From CAMYLR01 sp039590215 (GTDB taxonomy: Bacteria; Gemmatimonadota; Gemmatimonadetes; JACCXV01; JAHWKZ01), in assembly GCA_039590215.1 (NCBI GenBank), contig JBDHFX010000006.1:1-56943 (forward strand): 56,943 nucleotides of DNA, given 5' to 3'. Numbering within the stretch: position 1 is the first letter of the stretch; each line of letters begins with the position of its first letter. Under the pieces are notes generated by a model. It did not search any database, was not told the origin of the DNA, and saw only the letters and a program-made list of their open reading frames with translations. The position numbers and the translations under genes are program-made. Positions 34,074 through 41,898 of this stretch are shown here, one piece after another.

Positions 34074-35629
34074 GTCTGACGGCCAGGCGCCCACCAGTGG
34101 CCGCGCGGTGGTGGTGGCCGCCGGCGTCGGGGCTGCTATTGGCACTCGCCTTCCCGCCGCTTGATTTATTGCCGCTGGCGCTCGTCGCGCCGTGGCCGCT
34201 GCTGGCGTTTCTGGAAACGGAAGATGCTCGCCGGCCGAGGCGAGCCTTCACCGGTGGCTTCCTGTTTGGTCTGGCGTTCTTTGGCGCCATTCTGTACTGG
34301 ATCGCTGGCCTGAGCGGCTTCAGCGCGATGGCGGTCCCGGCTTACATCGCGGCGGTCCTGGTCATGGCGCTGAACGGTGGCTTGACGGCCCTCGCCGTGG
34401 CCGCGGCGAGGCGCCGCGAAGTGTCGGTGGTGCTCGCATTTCCGCTTGCGTGGACGGCCGTCGAGTGGCTGCGCTCGTTCGGTGATCTCGGCTTCACCTG
34501 GGCGATCGCGGCCGACGCGGTGGCCGGCTACCCCCTGCTTATTCAACCGGCCGAGCTCGGTGGCGCCTATCTGGTGTCCCTTTGGCTCATGAGCGTGTCG
34601 GCTGCGCTCTATCGGCTGGTTTGGCCGACGCCTGAAACACGTCTGGTTCGGTTGGCGGTCGTTGCGGTGGGACTGGCCGCCGCAGCGCCGGCTTACGGGG
34701 TCTTCCGATTGGGACAGCTCGAGAACGAGGTCAGCGGTTGGCCGACCCTGCGTGCAGCGGCGATTCAGCCCAACGTGCCGCAGGATCGGAAGTGGGACCC
34801 GGGGTTTATCGAGGAGACTCTTGAACGGCTCGCTCGGCTCACCCGACGCGCGGACGAGCAAGACCCACGGCTGGTGGTGTGGCCCGAAAGCGCAGTGCCG
34901 GTCTATTTGCGCTACGATCCGCGAGCTCGGATCCTTGTCCCGGATCTGGCGTCGGAGATCGGCGCACCGATCTTTACCGGCACGAACGACGCCGACACGC
35001 TAAGCGGTAGGAGCGGTGCAAACGTTGCCGATTACCGCGTGTACAACGCTGCCTATCTGGTCCGGCCGGGAGCGATCACAGACGGCCGTTACGCCAAGCG
35101 GCGACTCGTGCCGGTCGCCGAGCGAGTGCCCTTTATCCCCGGGGCCGCGACCGCATTCTTCGAGCGGTTGTCATCCTGGACCGGCCAGTTCGCGCCGGGT
35201 CAAACGTGGCCCACGTGGACTGTGAGTGGGCATCGCTTTGCGGCCACTATCTGCTACGAGTCCGTGTTTCCCAATGTGTCGCGGCGCTTGGTGCGGAACG
35301 GCGCCGAGATGCTCGTCAACATCACCAACGATGCGTGGTTTGGGCCTACCGCTGCACCGCATCAACACGCAAGCCACTTGTCGCTGCGGGCGGTCGAGAG
35401 CCGGGTGTCGGTATTGCGAGCGGCCAACACCGGGATATCCGGATGGGTAGACCCAATGGGGCGGGTTCGCGTCGCGACCTCGCTGTACACCTTCGCGGTC
35501 GTGGTTGCGGATCTCCCGATCCCAAGTATAGAGACGCCGTACACGCGCTGGGGGAATTGGGCCCCGTTCGGAGCGTTCATCTTGTGGGCGGGTCTGTGCG
35601 TGCGAAGCCGGAAGAAGGGGCTAGGGTGA
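34070..35629 (+). CDS. lnt: Apolipoprotein N-acyltransferase
   Basis: A 519-residue inner-membrane enzyme that adds the third acyl chain to lipoproteins, a step needed for outer-membrane sorting by Lol. About seven membrane segments cover residues 15-215 and one lies at the end. The nitrilase domain carries the catalytic triad Glu (VVWPESAVPVYL), Lys (YAKRRLVPVAERVPF) and Cys (FAATICYESVFP). NITNDAWFGPTAAPHQH follows. It fits the several lipoproteins seen in this window. Confidence 0.94.
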   Translation: MSLTARRPPVAARWWWPPASGLLLALAFPPLDLLPLALVAPWPLLAFLETEDARRPRRAFTGGFLFGLAFFGAILYWIAGLSGFSAMAVPAYIAAVLVMALNGGLTALAVAAARRREVSVVLAFPLAWTAVEWLRSFGDLGFTWAIAADAVAGYPLLIQPAELGGAYLVSLWLMSVSAALYRLVWPTPETRLVRLAVVAVGLAAAAPAYGVFRLGQLENEVSGWPTLRAAAIQPNVPQDRKWDPGFIEETLERLARLTRRADEQDPRLVVWPESAVPVYLRYDPRARILVPDLASEIGAPIFTGTNDADTLSGRSGANVADYRVYNAAYLVRPGAITDGRYAKRRLVPVAERVPFIPGAATAFFERLSSWTGQFAPGQTWPTWTVSGHRFAATICYESVFPNVSRRLVRNGAEMLVNITNDAWFGPTAAPHQHASHLSLRAVESRVSVLRAANTGISGWVDPMGRVRVATSLYTFAVVVADLPIPSIETPYTRWGNWAPFGAFILWAGLCVRSRKKGLG

Positions 35630-35640
35630 TCGGCGCATGC

Positions 35641-35669
35641 TTGTCGCCAGACGACCAGGGCCGTAGATT
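35641..35669 (+). promoter_or_regulatory. Promoter candidate for rpmE
   Basis: TTGTCG (35641-35646) and TAGATT (35664-35669) are separated by 17 bases, each four of six to consensus. They lie in an AT-rich island between lnt and rpmE, where the surrounding DNA is GC-rich. Confidence 0.35.
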
Positions 35670-35714
35670 TAATAGCTTAAGCTTGTCATTTTACCATAGA
35701 AAACCGGAGCCAAT

Positions 35715-35996
35715 ATGAAGAGCGGAATCCACCCCGAGTACGTCGAGTCTCGGATCATCTGCGCCTGTGGCAACATCATCGAGACGCGGTCCACGATGCC
35801 CGAGATCCATATCGAGATCTGCTCCAGCTGCCATCCTTTCTTCACCGGTAAGCAAAAACTGGTGGACACAGCGGGACGGGTCGAGAAGTTCCGCGCCAAG
35901 TACGGATTGGCGGACAGCGACAGCGAAGCCGCAGTGGACGAGGCCGAACCGGCTAAAACCGAGGCTGAGGAAGCCGAGGCGACGGCCGACGCCTAA
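35715..35996 (+). CDS. rpmE: 50S ribosomal protein L31, zinc form with acidic tail
   Basis: A 93-residue L31; the usual length is about 66-75. Zinc ligands are the CxC pair CACGN near residue 16 and CSSCHPF near residue 37, so this is the zinc-binding (C+) paralogue. The core ends with RVEKFRAKYG. The last 27 residues are an acidic Ala/Glu/Asp extension. No zinc-free second copy is in the window. Confidence 0.93.
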   Translation: MKSGIHPEYVESRIICACGNIIETRSTMPEIHIEICSSCHPFFTGKQKLVDTAGRVEKFRAKYGLADSDSEAAVDEAEPAKTEAEEAEATADA

Positions 35997-36048
35997 CTAC
36001 GCCAAGCGGTGGCGGGAGTCCGCGCCGGCGGTAGACCCGCCCGGTGCG

Positions 36049-36073
36049 AGAGCAGGGGGGGCCCTGCTCTTTT
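36049..36073 (+). terminator. Intrinsic terminator after rpmE
   Basis: AGAGCAGGG (36049-36057) pairs perfectly with CCCTGCTCT (36062-36070) around a GGGG loop, followed by TTTT (36070-36073). The stem is strong, the T-run short. It would separate rpmE from prfA. Confidence 0.7.
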
Positions 36074-36103
36074 GCGTTCCGGCGCTGATGGCAGAGAGCC
36101 GAC

Positions 36104-37171
36104 ATGGAATTGATTCAGAGGATCGAGGAGCTGAGAGTGCGCCACGCAGAGGTGGAGCGGTTGCTGGCTGACCCCGAGGTCAGCCGCGATCGCAATCAAC
36201 TGCGTGATCTCGCACGCGAGCACCGTCATCTGGAACCGGTTTTGGCAGCCGCTCAGGTATGGGAAGGCGTGGTCCGCAGGCTCAACGAGGATCGGGAGGT
36301 GTTGCGCGAGTCCGAGGACCCGGACCTGAAGGAGTTGGCTCGGGCTGAGATCCCCGAGCTCGAATCCGAGGTCGAGCACCTGGCGGACGAGCTGCGCCAA
36401 CTCTTGGTACCCCGTGACCCGCTCGACGACAAAGACGCGATGGTCGAGGTACGAGCCGGAACCGGTGGTGAGGAGGCGGCGCTGTTCGCGAGCGAGCTAT
36501 TACGCATGTACACGCGGTACGCGGAGCGACGCGGTTGGCAGATCGAGTTGATCGACGTTTCGCCCTCAGACTCTGGTGGGGTGCGCGAGGCGGTGGCGCT
36601 CGTCCACGGGGAAGGGGCGTTTGGCGTGCTTCGCCACGAGAGCGGTGTTCACCGGGTTCAACGAGTCCCCCAGACCGAGTCGCAGGGACGGATTCACACA
36701 TCGGCGGCGACTGTCGCCGTGCTGCCAGAGGCCGAGGAGGTTGACGTCAAGATCGACGAAAGCGATTTGAAGATCGACGTGTTTCGCTCGTCCGGCCCCG
36801 GCGGGCAGAGCGTCAACACCACCGATTCCGCCGTCCGGATCACGCATGCCCCGTCGGGCTTGGTGGTCCAGTGCCAGGACGAGAAGAGCCAGCACAAGAA
36901 CAAGGCCAAGGCTCTCAAGGTCTTGAGGAGCCGCCTGCTCGACCGCCGGATCGCCGAGCAACAGGCTGAGCGTGCCCAGAGTCGCAAGGCACAGGTCGGT
37001 ACCGGTGACCGAAGCGCCAAGATTCGGACCTACAATTTTCCGCAAGGCCGGGTGACCGATCACCGAATCAATCTGACGCTGTACAAGCTCGACGGCGTGT
37101 TGGATGGCGATCTGGAGGAGCTAATTGAATCCTTGGTTTTGGCCGATCAGGCCGAACGGATCTCGGGATGA
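36104..37171 (+). CDS. prfA: Peptide chain release factor 1
   Basis: A 355-residue RF1 that reads UAG and UAA. The GGQ motif that triggers peptidyl-tRNA hydrolysis is in RSSGPGGQSVNTTDSAVR near residue 230. The codon-recognition tripeptide, PxT, is PQT (RVPQTESQGRIHTSAA); many RF1 proteins have PAT or PVT. ATG overlap with the next gene (ATGA) places both PrmC-type methyltransferase genes, one of which should modify the GGQ glutamine, directly downstream. Confidence 0.95.
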   Translation: MELIQRIEELRVRHAEVERLLADPEVSRDRNQLRDLAREHRHLEPVLAAAQVWEGVVRRLNEDREVLRESEDPDLKELARAEIPELESEVEHLADELRQLLVPRDPLDDKDAMVEVRAGTGGEEAALFASELLRMYTRYAERRGWQIELIDVSPSDSGGVREAVALVHGEGAFGVLRHESGVHRVQRVPQTESQGRIHTSAATVAVLPEAEEVDVKIDESDLKIDVFRSSGPGGQSVNTTDSAVRITHAPSGLVVQCQDEKSQHKNKAKALKVLRSRLLDRRIAEQQAERAQSRKAQVGTGDRSAKIRTYNFPQGRVTDHRINLTLYKLDGVLDGDLEELIESLVLADQAERISG

Positions 37172-38061
37172 AGGTCGACTCCGCTGCCACGGTTGATCAA
37201 CTGCTGGACCAAGCCGAGAAGCGGTTGGAAAAACGCAAGGTTGAGTTCCCCGATGCCAGCGCGCTGTGGCTCTTGGCGCACGCGTTGGGAGTGGACGACC
37301 CGGATGATCTCGACGAACGCGGAGATGAGGCGGTCCGACTCGATGTAGCGCGACAATTCTGGGAGCTGGTCGGCCGGCGTGAGGAAAACGAACCGTACCA
37401 GTACATCATTGGGGTGACCGACTTTCGGGATGAGCTGATGGAAATCCAGCACGGCGTATTCCTGCCGCGGTTTCAATCCGAGCAACTGTGTGATGAAATC
37501 GAGGAATGGGTCGAGGAACGCGCTGCCCCACGTGACAATTGGCGGATCGCCGATCTCGGGGCCGGCTGCGGAGCGCTGGGGGTCTCGTTGGCGATGGGCC
37601 CGATACAGCCGAGTCAGGTGGTGTGCGTCGACATCGATCCGTTAGCGCTGGGTCTGATTCGCAGCAACGCTCGGCGGCACGGCGTCGCTGACCGCGTGCA
37701 GCCGATGGCGGGCGATTGGCTGTCCGCATTTCGGCCGGAGCCGTGCTTTGACATCATTTGTGCGGTCCCGCCTTACTTGAACCCCGGCGACGAGGAGTTC
37801 TTGACCGAGGAGAGCCTTCAGTGGGAGCCGCTTGAAACGTTCTTTGGTGAGCCGAGCGGCGACGAGCTCGTCAGGCAGTTATTGGATGACGCAGCGCTCC
37901 GGCTGCGCCCGGGGGGATTGATCGCGATACAAGTCGACGACGAGCAGATTCCCGATCTGGAGGATTACGTCAACGAGGATCCCGACCACCCTCTGGAGAT
38001 CAAGTGGATTCTCGAAGACGACGACGGAGAAGAGGACGCGATCCTGGCCGTCCACGCTTAG
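37168..38061 (+). CDS. Divergent PrmC-like methyltransferase with VPPY motif
   Basis: A 297-residue protein with the two-domain plan of PrmC: N-terminal helical domain (about 1-85), then a SAM-binding Rossmann domain. SAM motif I is LGAGCGALG instead of xGTGSG. The catalytic NPPY is VPPY (residues 200-203, codons 37765-37776). In PrmC the Asn and Tyr hold the Gln amide, so loss of Asn suggests another substrate or no methyltransfer. The protein is acidic, ending EDDDGEEDAILAV. It is coupled to prfA and is followed after 12 bases by a normal prmC. Either a non-catalytic partner or a paralogue with new specificity. Confidence 0.8.
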   Translation: MKVDSAATVDQLLDQAEKRLEKRKVEFPDASALWLLAHALGVDDPDDLDERGDEAVRLDVARQFWELVGRREENEPYQYIIGVTDFRDELMEIQHGVFLPRFQSEQLCDEIEEWVEERAAPRDNWRIADLGAGCGALGVSLAMGPIQPSQVVCVDIDPLALGLIRSNARRHGVADRVQPMAGDWLSAFRPEPCFDIICAVPPYLNPGDEEFLTEESLQWEPLETFFGEPSGDELVRQLLDDAALRLRPGGLIAIQVDDEQIPDLEDYVNEDPDHPLEIKWILEDDDGEEDAILAVHA

Positions 38062-38073
38062 GAGCTCTACTCG

Positions 38074-38961
38074 ATGATGGTGGGCTGGACGGTGTTGACC
38101 CTGGTTCGCACCACCACGGAGTATTTTCAGAAACGCGGCATCCCTGCGCCCCGACTGTCTGCGGAGTACTTGCTAGCCGACGTTCTCGGTTGTCGGCGGC
38201 TGGACCTCTATCTCGACTTCGATCGTCCGGTGAGCACGGGTGAGATCGATGCCTATCGCGAGCGCGTCCGACGCCGTTCGGAGCACGAGCCAATCGAGTA
38301 CATAACCGGCAAGGCGGGGTTTCGCGATCTCGAGCTGGCAGTTGATCCGCGGGTCTTGATCCCTCGACCCGAAACTGAGCAACTCGTGGACGAGGTACTC
38401 GAGTGGGCGCGCGCAGAGAGCAGGCACGGCCGTGTCCCGAGTGGTGGATGGCGACTGGTTGATGTCGGCACCGGTTCGGGCGCGATCGCGTGTGCTCTGG
38501 CCCAAGAGCTGGACGATCTCGACTGGGTCTTGGGGATCGACTCGAGCCCCGGCGCGATAGCTGTTGCGCGTGGCAATGCCGATCGGACCCACAGTCAGCG
38601 GACGCAATGGGTTGTGGCCGACGGGTTGGCCGCGCTCACCCCGGGGCTTTGCGCGGATGCGGTGGTCGCCAACCCACCATACCTTGCCGATAGAGAGCGG
38701 GCACTACTCGAGCCACAGGTTGTCGACTGGGAGCCGAAAGCGGCGCTCTTCGCCGGGCCGCGTGGGGATGAGGCACTGGCTGTCCTCGTCGCGGCGGTGG
38801 CCGACCGCCTTCGTCCGGCGGGACTGCTGGCGCTGGAGGTTGGCGCCGGGCAAGCCGGCGGTGTGGAAGCGATGATCGCCGATACCGCTGGGTTGGAGCA
38901 TTTTTCGACCTATCGCGACCACAACGGGATTGAGCGCGGGGTTTTGGCGCTCGCCGACTGA
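38074..38961 (+). CDS. prmC: Peptide chain release factor N5-glutamine methyltransferase
   Basis: A 295-residue PrmC that methylates the Gln of the GGQ motif in release factors. The N-terminal helical domain has RRSEHEPIEYITGKAGFRDLEL near residues 70-90 and VLIPRPETEQLVDEVL. The SAM domain has VDVGTGSGAIACALA and the catalytic motif VVANPPYLADRE. All expected residues are present, in contrast to the preceding paralogue. ATG 38074 or 38077 could be used. Confidence 0.93.
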   Translation: MMVGWTVLTLVRTTTEYFQKRGIPAPRLSAEYLLADVLGCRRLDLYLDFDRPVSTGEIDAYRERVRRRSEHEPIEYITGKAGFRDLELAVDPRVLIPRPETEQLVDEVLEWARAESRHGRVPSGGWRLVDVGTGSGAIACALAQELDDLDWVLGIDSSPGAIAVARGNADRTHSQRTQWVVADGLAALTPGLCADAVVANPPYLADRERALLEPQVVDWEPKAALFAGPRGDEALAVLVAAVADRLRPAGLLALEVGAGQAGGVEAMIADTAGLEHFSTYRDHNGIERGVLALAD

Positions 38962-38975
38962 TCGAAAGGGAAAGC

Positions 38976-40256
38976 GTGGAGAAGTTCATCGTCACCGGTG
39001 GTCGGCCGATAAGCGGAACGATGACTCCGGCCGGGAACAAGAACGAGGCGCTGCCGTGTCTGGCAGCGACCCTTTTGGCCGACGGACCCGTACGGCTTAC
39101 CTCGATTCCAGATGTCAGCGATATCCGCACGATGGTCGAACTGCTCAAAGCCGTTGGTTGTACCGTAGAGAACGAGATCGCCAATGAATACGCAATTCGT
39201 CCCGATTGCGAAGACCCGATTCCGGGTGAGTTGGCGGGACGAATTCGCGGTTCGTTTCTGCTTGCCGGGCCGCTGCTGGCGCGCCGCGGCGAGGTGCACC
39301 TGCCTACGCCAGGCGGTGACAGAATCGGACTGCGCCGCCTTGACACCCACTTATTGGCGTTCCGTGCGCTCGGCGCCGAGGTCGAGGTCAGGAACCGGGA
39401 ATACGTGATCCGGGCGCCACGCGGACTGACTGGCACGGATGTCTTTCTCGACGAAACCAGTGTTATGGGAACCGAGAACGCGATCATGGCAGCCGTGCGG
39501 GCCAAGGGCATGACCCGCATCGCGAATGCTGCCTCGGAACCGCACGTTCAGGGGCTCTGCCGGATGCTGACCGGGATGGGTGCCGATATCCGAGGGATTG
39601 GCACAAATCATCTGGAGATTCGCGGCGTAGCCTCACTGAGCGGAACGAATCACCAACTCCAGCCGGACCACATCGAAGTCGGATCGTTCGTGGGGCTGGC
39701 CGCGGTTACCGACGGCGCGCTGACGATCAAAAACGCGGGCGTCGCCAATCTGGCCATGATCAGACTCTGCTACGAGCGGTTGGGGGTTGAGATCGAGGTA
39801 AACGGCGACGACATCCACATACGGGCCGGCCAACGACTCCGCATTATGGACGATTCCGGTGGTGCGATCCCGAAGATCGATGACGCTCCTTGGCCCGGAC
39901 TTCCAGCGGATCTGACGTCGATTCTTCTGGTCGTGGCCACGCAAGCGGAGGGCACAGTTCTGATCCACGAAAAGATGTTCGAGAGCCGCCTCTTCTTCGT
40001 CGATCGGTTGCTCACGATGGGTGCCCGGATCGTCCTCTGCGATCCGCATCGAGCCGTGGTCAGCGGTCCCACACCGCTGGTAGGCGAGCGCATGTCGAGC
40101 CCCGACATCCGAGCTGGGATGGCCTTGTTGATCGCCGCGTTGGCTGCCTCTGGCGAATCCGTTATTCAGAACATTGCGCAAATCGATCGTGGGTATGAGC
40201 GCATCGATGAGCGATTGCGACAGTTAGGAGCGGCGATCCGTCGGGAGCCGGAATGA
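38976..40256 (+). CDS. murA: UDP-N-acetylglucosamine 1-carboxyvinyltransferase, Asp115 form
   Basis: A 426-residue MurA that transfers enolpyruvate from PEP to UDP-GlcNAc, the first committed step of peptidoglycan synthesis. Two inside-out alpha/beta domains are complete: AGNKNEALPCLAATLL with the catalytic Lys/Asn at the start, GSFLLAGPLLARRGEVHL, and GIGTNHLEIRGV later. The loop that usually reads GGCAIGxRPVD reads GGDRIGLRRLD, so residue 115 (codon GAC 39318-39320) is Asp, as in fosfomycin-resistant MurA of mycobacteria and Chlamydia. GTG 38976 follows AAAGGG. The last codons overlap the rsmI start (ATGA). Confidence 0.94.
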   Translation: MEKFIVTGGRPISGTMTPAGNKNEALPCLAATLLADGPVRLTSIPDVSDIRTMVELLKAVGCTVENEIANEYAIRPDCEDPIPGELAGRIRGSFLLAGPLLARRGEVHLPTPGGDRIGLRRLDTHLLAFRALGAEVEVRNREYVIRAPRGLTGTDVFLDETSVMGTENAIMAAVRAKGMTRIANAASEPHVQGLCRMLTGMGADIRGIGTNHLEIRGVASLSGTNHQLQPDHIEVGSFVGLAAVTDGALTIKNAGVANLAMIRLCYERLGVEIEVNGDDIHIRAGQRLRIMDDSGGAIPKIDDAPWPGLPADLTSILLVVATQAEGTVLIHEKMFESRLFFVDRLLTMGARIVLCDPHRAVVSGPTPLVGERMSSPDIRAGMALLIAALAASGESVIQNIAQIDRGYERIDERLRQLGAAIRREPE

Positions 40257-41122
40257 CGACCAGTGAACCGGCGAAGCTGTACCTGGTCGGCACCCCCATC
40301 GGAAACCGTGGCGACATGACTTCTCGGGCCCGCCAGGTCCTAGCCGATGTGCCGGCGGTGGCTTGTGAGGATACGCGGACGTGTCGCCGGCTGTTCGCGT
40401 GGCTGGATGTTTCGATGCCGGACGTCATCGCCTACCACGATCACAACATCGATACAGCGCTCCCAACAGTAATCGCTCGGCTCGAGACCGGAGACGACGT
40501 CGCGCTGGTTACAGATGCTGGGATGCCGGCGATTCAGGATCCGGGGTACCGACTGGTCGTTGCCGCGCGGCAGCGAGGGATCGAGGTCGTTCCAGTTCCC
40601 GGGCCGAGCGCGCTCTTGATCGCGCTGGCCGCCAGCGGGTTGCCGACCGATCGCTTCGCGTTTCTTGGTTTTGCGCCACGCCGTGGAAGGGAATCGTGGT
40701 GGCGTGAGGCACTCACCCGCCGGGAGACGATCGTCGTTTACGAGTCGCCGGGACGAGTCGGCGCGACGGTGGCCGTGATCGCTGATTTGGTTCCGGATCG
40801 GCCCATCTGCCTGGCTCGGGAGCTGACCAAGTTGCATGAAGAGTTCGTCACCGGAACTGCCGAAGAGGTGAATCACAGCCTGGTGGCCCGCGAGAAACCG
40901 GTCAAGGGCGAGTGCGTGCTCGTGGTGGGCGGCTCGGGCACCAGTGAGGCAGCTGCACTGTCGTGGCCCACCGCACTGGAACGACTCGAGGCATCGCGCG
41001 CCGGACACGCGATGAGCGCACGAGATCGTGTCGAGGTGATGGCTTGCGCGTATCCGGCGGCTCGCAACGCCATCTACCGCGCCGTGCACGGGCCAGATGA
41101 CGGCACCGGAGACCCCGAGTGA
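40253..41122 (+). CDS. rsmI: 16S rRNA 2'-O-methyltransferase RsmI
   Basis: A 289-residue tetrapyrrole-methylase-fold enzyme that methylates C1402 of 16S rRNA. Motifs: LYLVGTPIGNRGDMTSRA, ACEDTRTCRRLF, ALVTDAGMPAIQDPGYRLV, VPGPSALLIALAASGLPTDRF, FLGFAPRR, YESPGRV, LARELTKLHEEF and the C-terminal helices. It is complete and its stop overlaps the next start (GTGA). Confidence 0.94.
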   Translation: MTTSEPAKLYLVGTPIGNRGDMTSRARQVLADVPAVACEDTRTCRRLFAWLDVSMPDVIAYHDHNIDTALPTVIARLETGDDVALVTDAGMPAIQDPGYRLVVAARQRGIEVVPVPGPSALLIALAASGLPTDRFAFLGFAPRRGRESWWREALTRRETIVVYESPGRVGATVAVIADLVPDRPICLARELTKLHEEFVTGTAEEVNHSLVAREKPVKGECVLVVGGSGTSEAAALSWPTALERLEASRAGHAMSARDRVEVMACAYPAARNAIYRAVHGPDDGTGDPE

Positions 41123-41808
41123 GGCCGTTGGCGGTCATGGTAGTCGCCGCCGTCGCGGTCACCGGTTTGCCACTTCAGGGCCAGGGTCTTGGCGGTCGGT
41201 CGCGGACGCCGCCATCCACGTCGCTAACCATCGCTCGGCTTCAGTACGAACCGGGTGATTGGTACGGGAACCCCACGTCGCTGCCCAATCTGCTTGCCTT
41301 CGTTCGCGAAGAGGTTGGGCTTCTAACCGCCGATCGCGAGGCGATCGTGCGTGCCACCGACCCCGACCTCGATCGCTACCCACTGCTGTACCTCACCGGT
41401 CATGGCGAGATTCGGCTTACCGACGAAGAGGTGCTGGCGTTACGCGGGTACCTAACGACTGGAGGCATGCTGCACGCCGACGACAACTTCGGCATCGACC
41501 CCTCACTGCGACGAGAGATTGCGCGCATCTTCCCCAATGAGCGGTTGGTCGAGCTGCCTCTAGAGCATCCGATATTTCGAATCCGGTTCCGGTTCGCGGA
41601 GGGCTTGCCCAAGATCCACGAGCACGCTGGCGGACCCCCAAAGGGGTACGGGGTGTTCTACGACGAGAGACTGGTGGTCTTTTACTCGTTCAATACCGAT
41701 CTCGGGGACGGTTGGGAGGACGCGGAGGTCCACGGCGATCCGGTCGAGATCCGTCGGGCGGCGCTGGAGATGGGTGCCAACGTTTTTGTCTACGCCCTCA
41801 CCCATTAG
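41119..41808 (+). CDS. Exported DUF4159 protein
   Basis: A 229-residue protein starting at GTG 41119 within the rsmI stop. A signal peptide (AVMVVAAVAVTGLPLQGQG) is followed by the DUF4159 domain: TIARLQYEPGDWYGNPTSLPNLL, PLLYLTGHGEIRLTDEEV, LRGYLTTGGMLHADDNFG, and an N-terminal-hydrolase or GATase-like alpha/beta pattern. DUF4159 proteins are often part of membrane clusters with large coiled-coil or vWA proteins, like the one beginning here. Function unknown. Confidence 0.85.
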   Translation: MRPLAVMVVAAVAVTGLPLQGQGLGGRSRTPPSTSLTIARLQYEPGDWYGNPTSLPNLLAFVREEVGLLTADREAIVRATDPDLDRYPLLYLTGHGEIRLTDEEVLALRGYLTTGGMLHADDNFGIDPSLRREIARIFPNERLVELPLEHPIFRIRFRFAEGLPKIHEHAGGPPKGYGVFYDERLVVFYSFNTDLGDGWEDAEVHGDPVEIRRAALEMGANVFVYALTH

Positions 41809-41841
41809 TCGCCTCCAGGCGTCGGGACGACCTCGCGCGTT

Positions 41842-41872
41842 TTGACACACCAGACCGTCTAAGCAATTTTAT
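41842..41872 (+). promoter_or_regulatory. Promoter candidate for the two-component and envelope group
   Basis: A perfect -35 box, TTGACA (41842-41847), lies before TTTTAT (41867-41872, four of six) with a long 19-base spacer, in the 90-base gap after DUF4159. No sigma-54 promoter (TGGCAC-N5-TTGCA type) is seen here. Confidence 0.4.
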
Positions 41873-41898
41873 CATTGGGGGATAGTAGGTACCTAGGA

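Noticed and set aside
35670..35682. AGCTTAAGCTT-like palindrome before rpmE as an operator
   Set aside because: Short AT-rich palindrome with no second copy in the window; nothing ties it to a regulator.
41809..41898. Sigma-54 promoter for the envelope group
   Set aside because: No TGGCAC and TTGCA pair with proper spacing is present; the gap instead has a TTGACA box.
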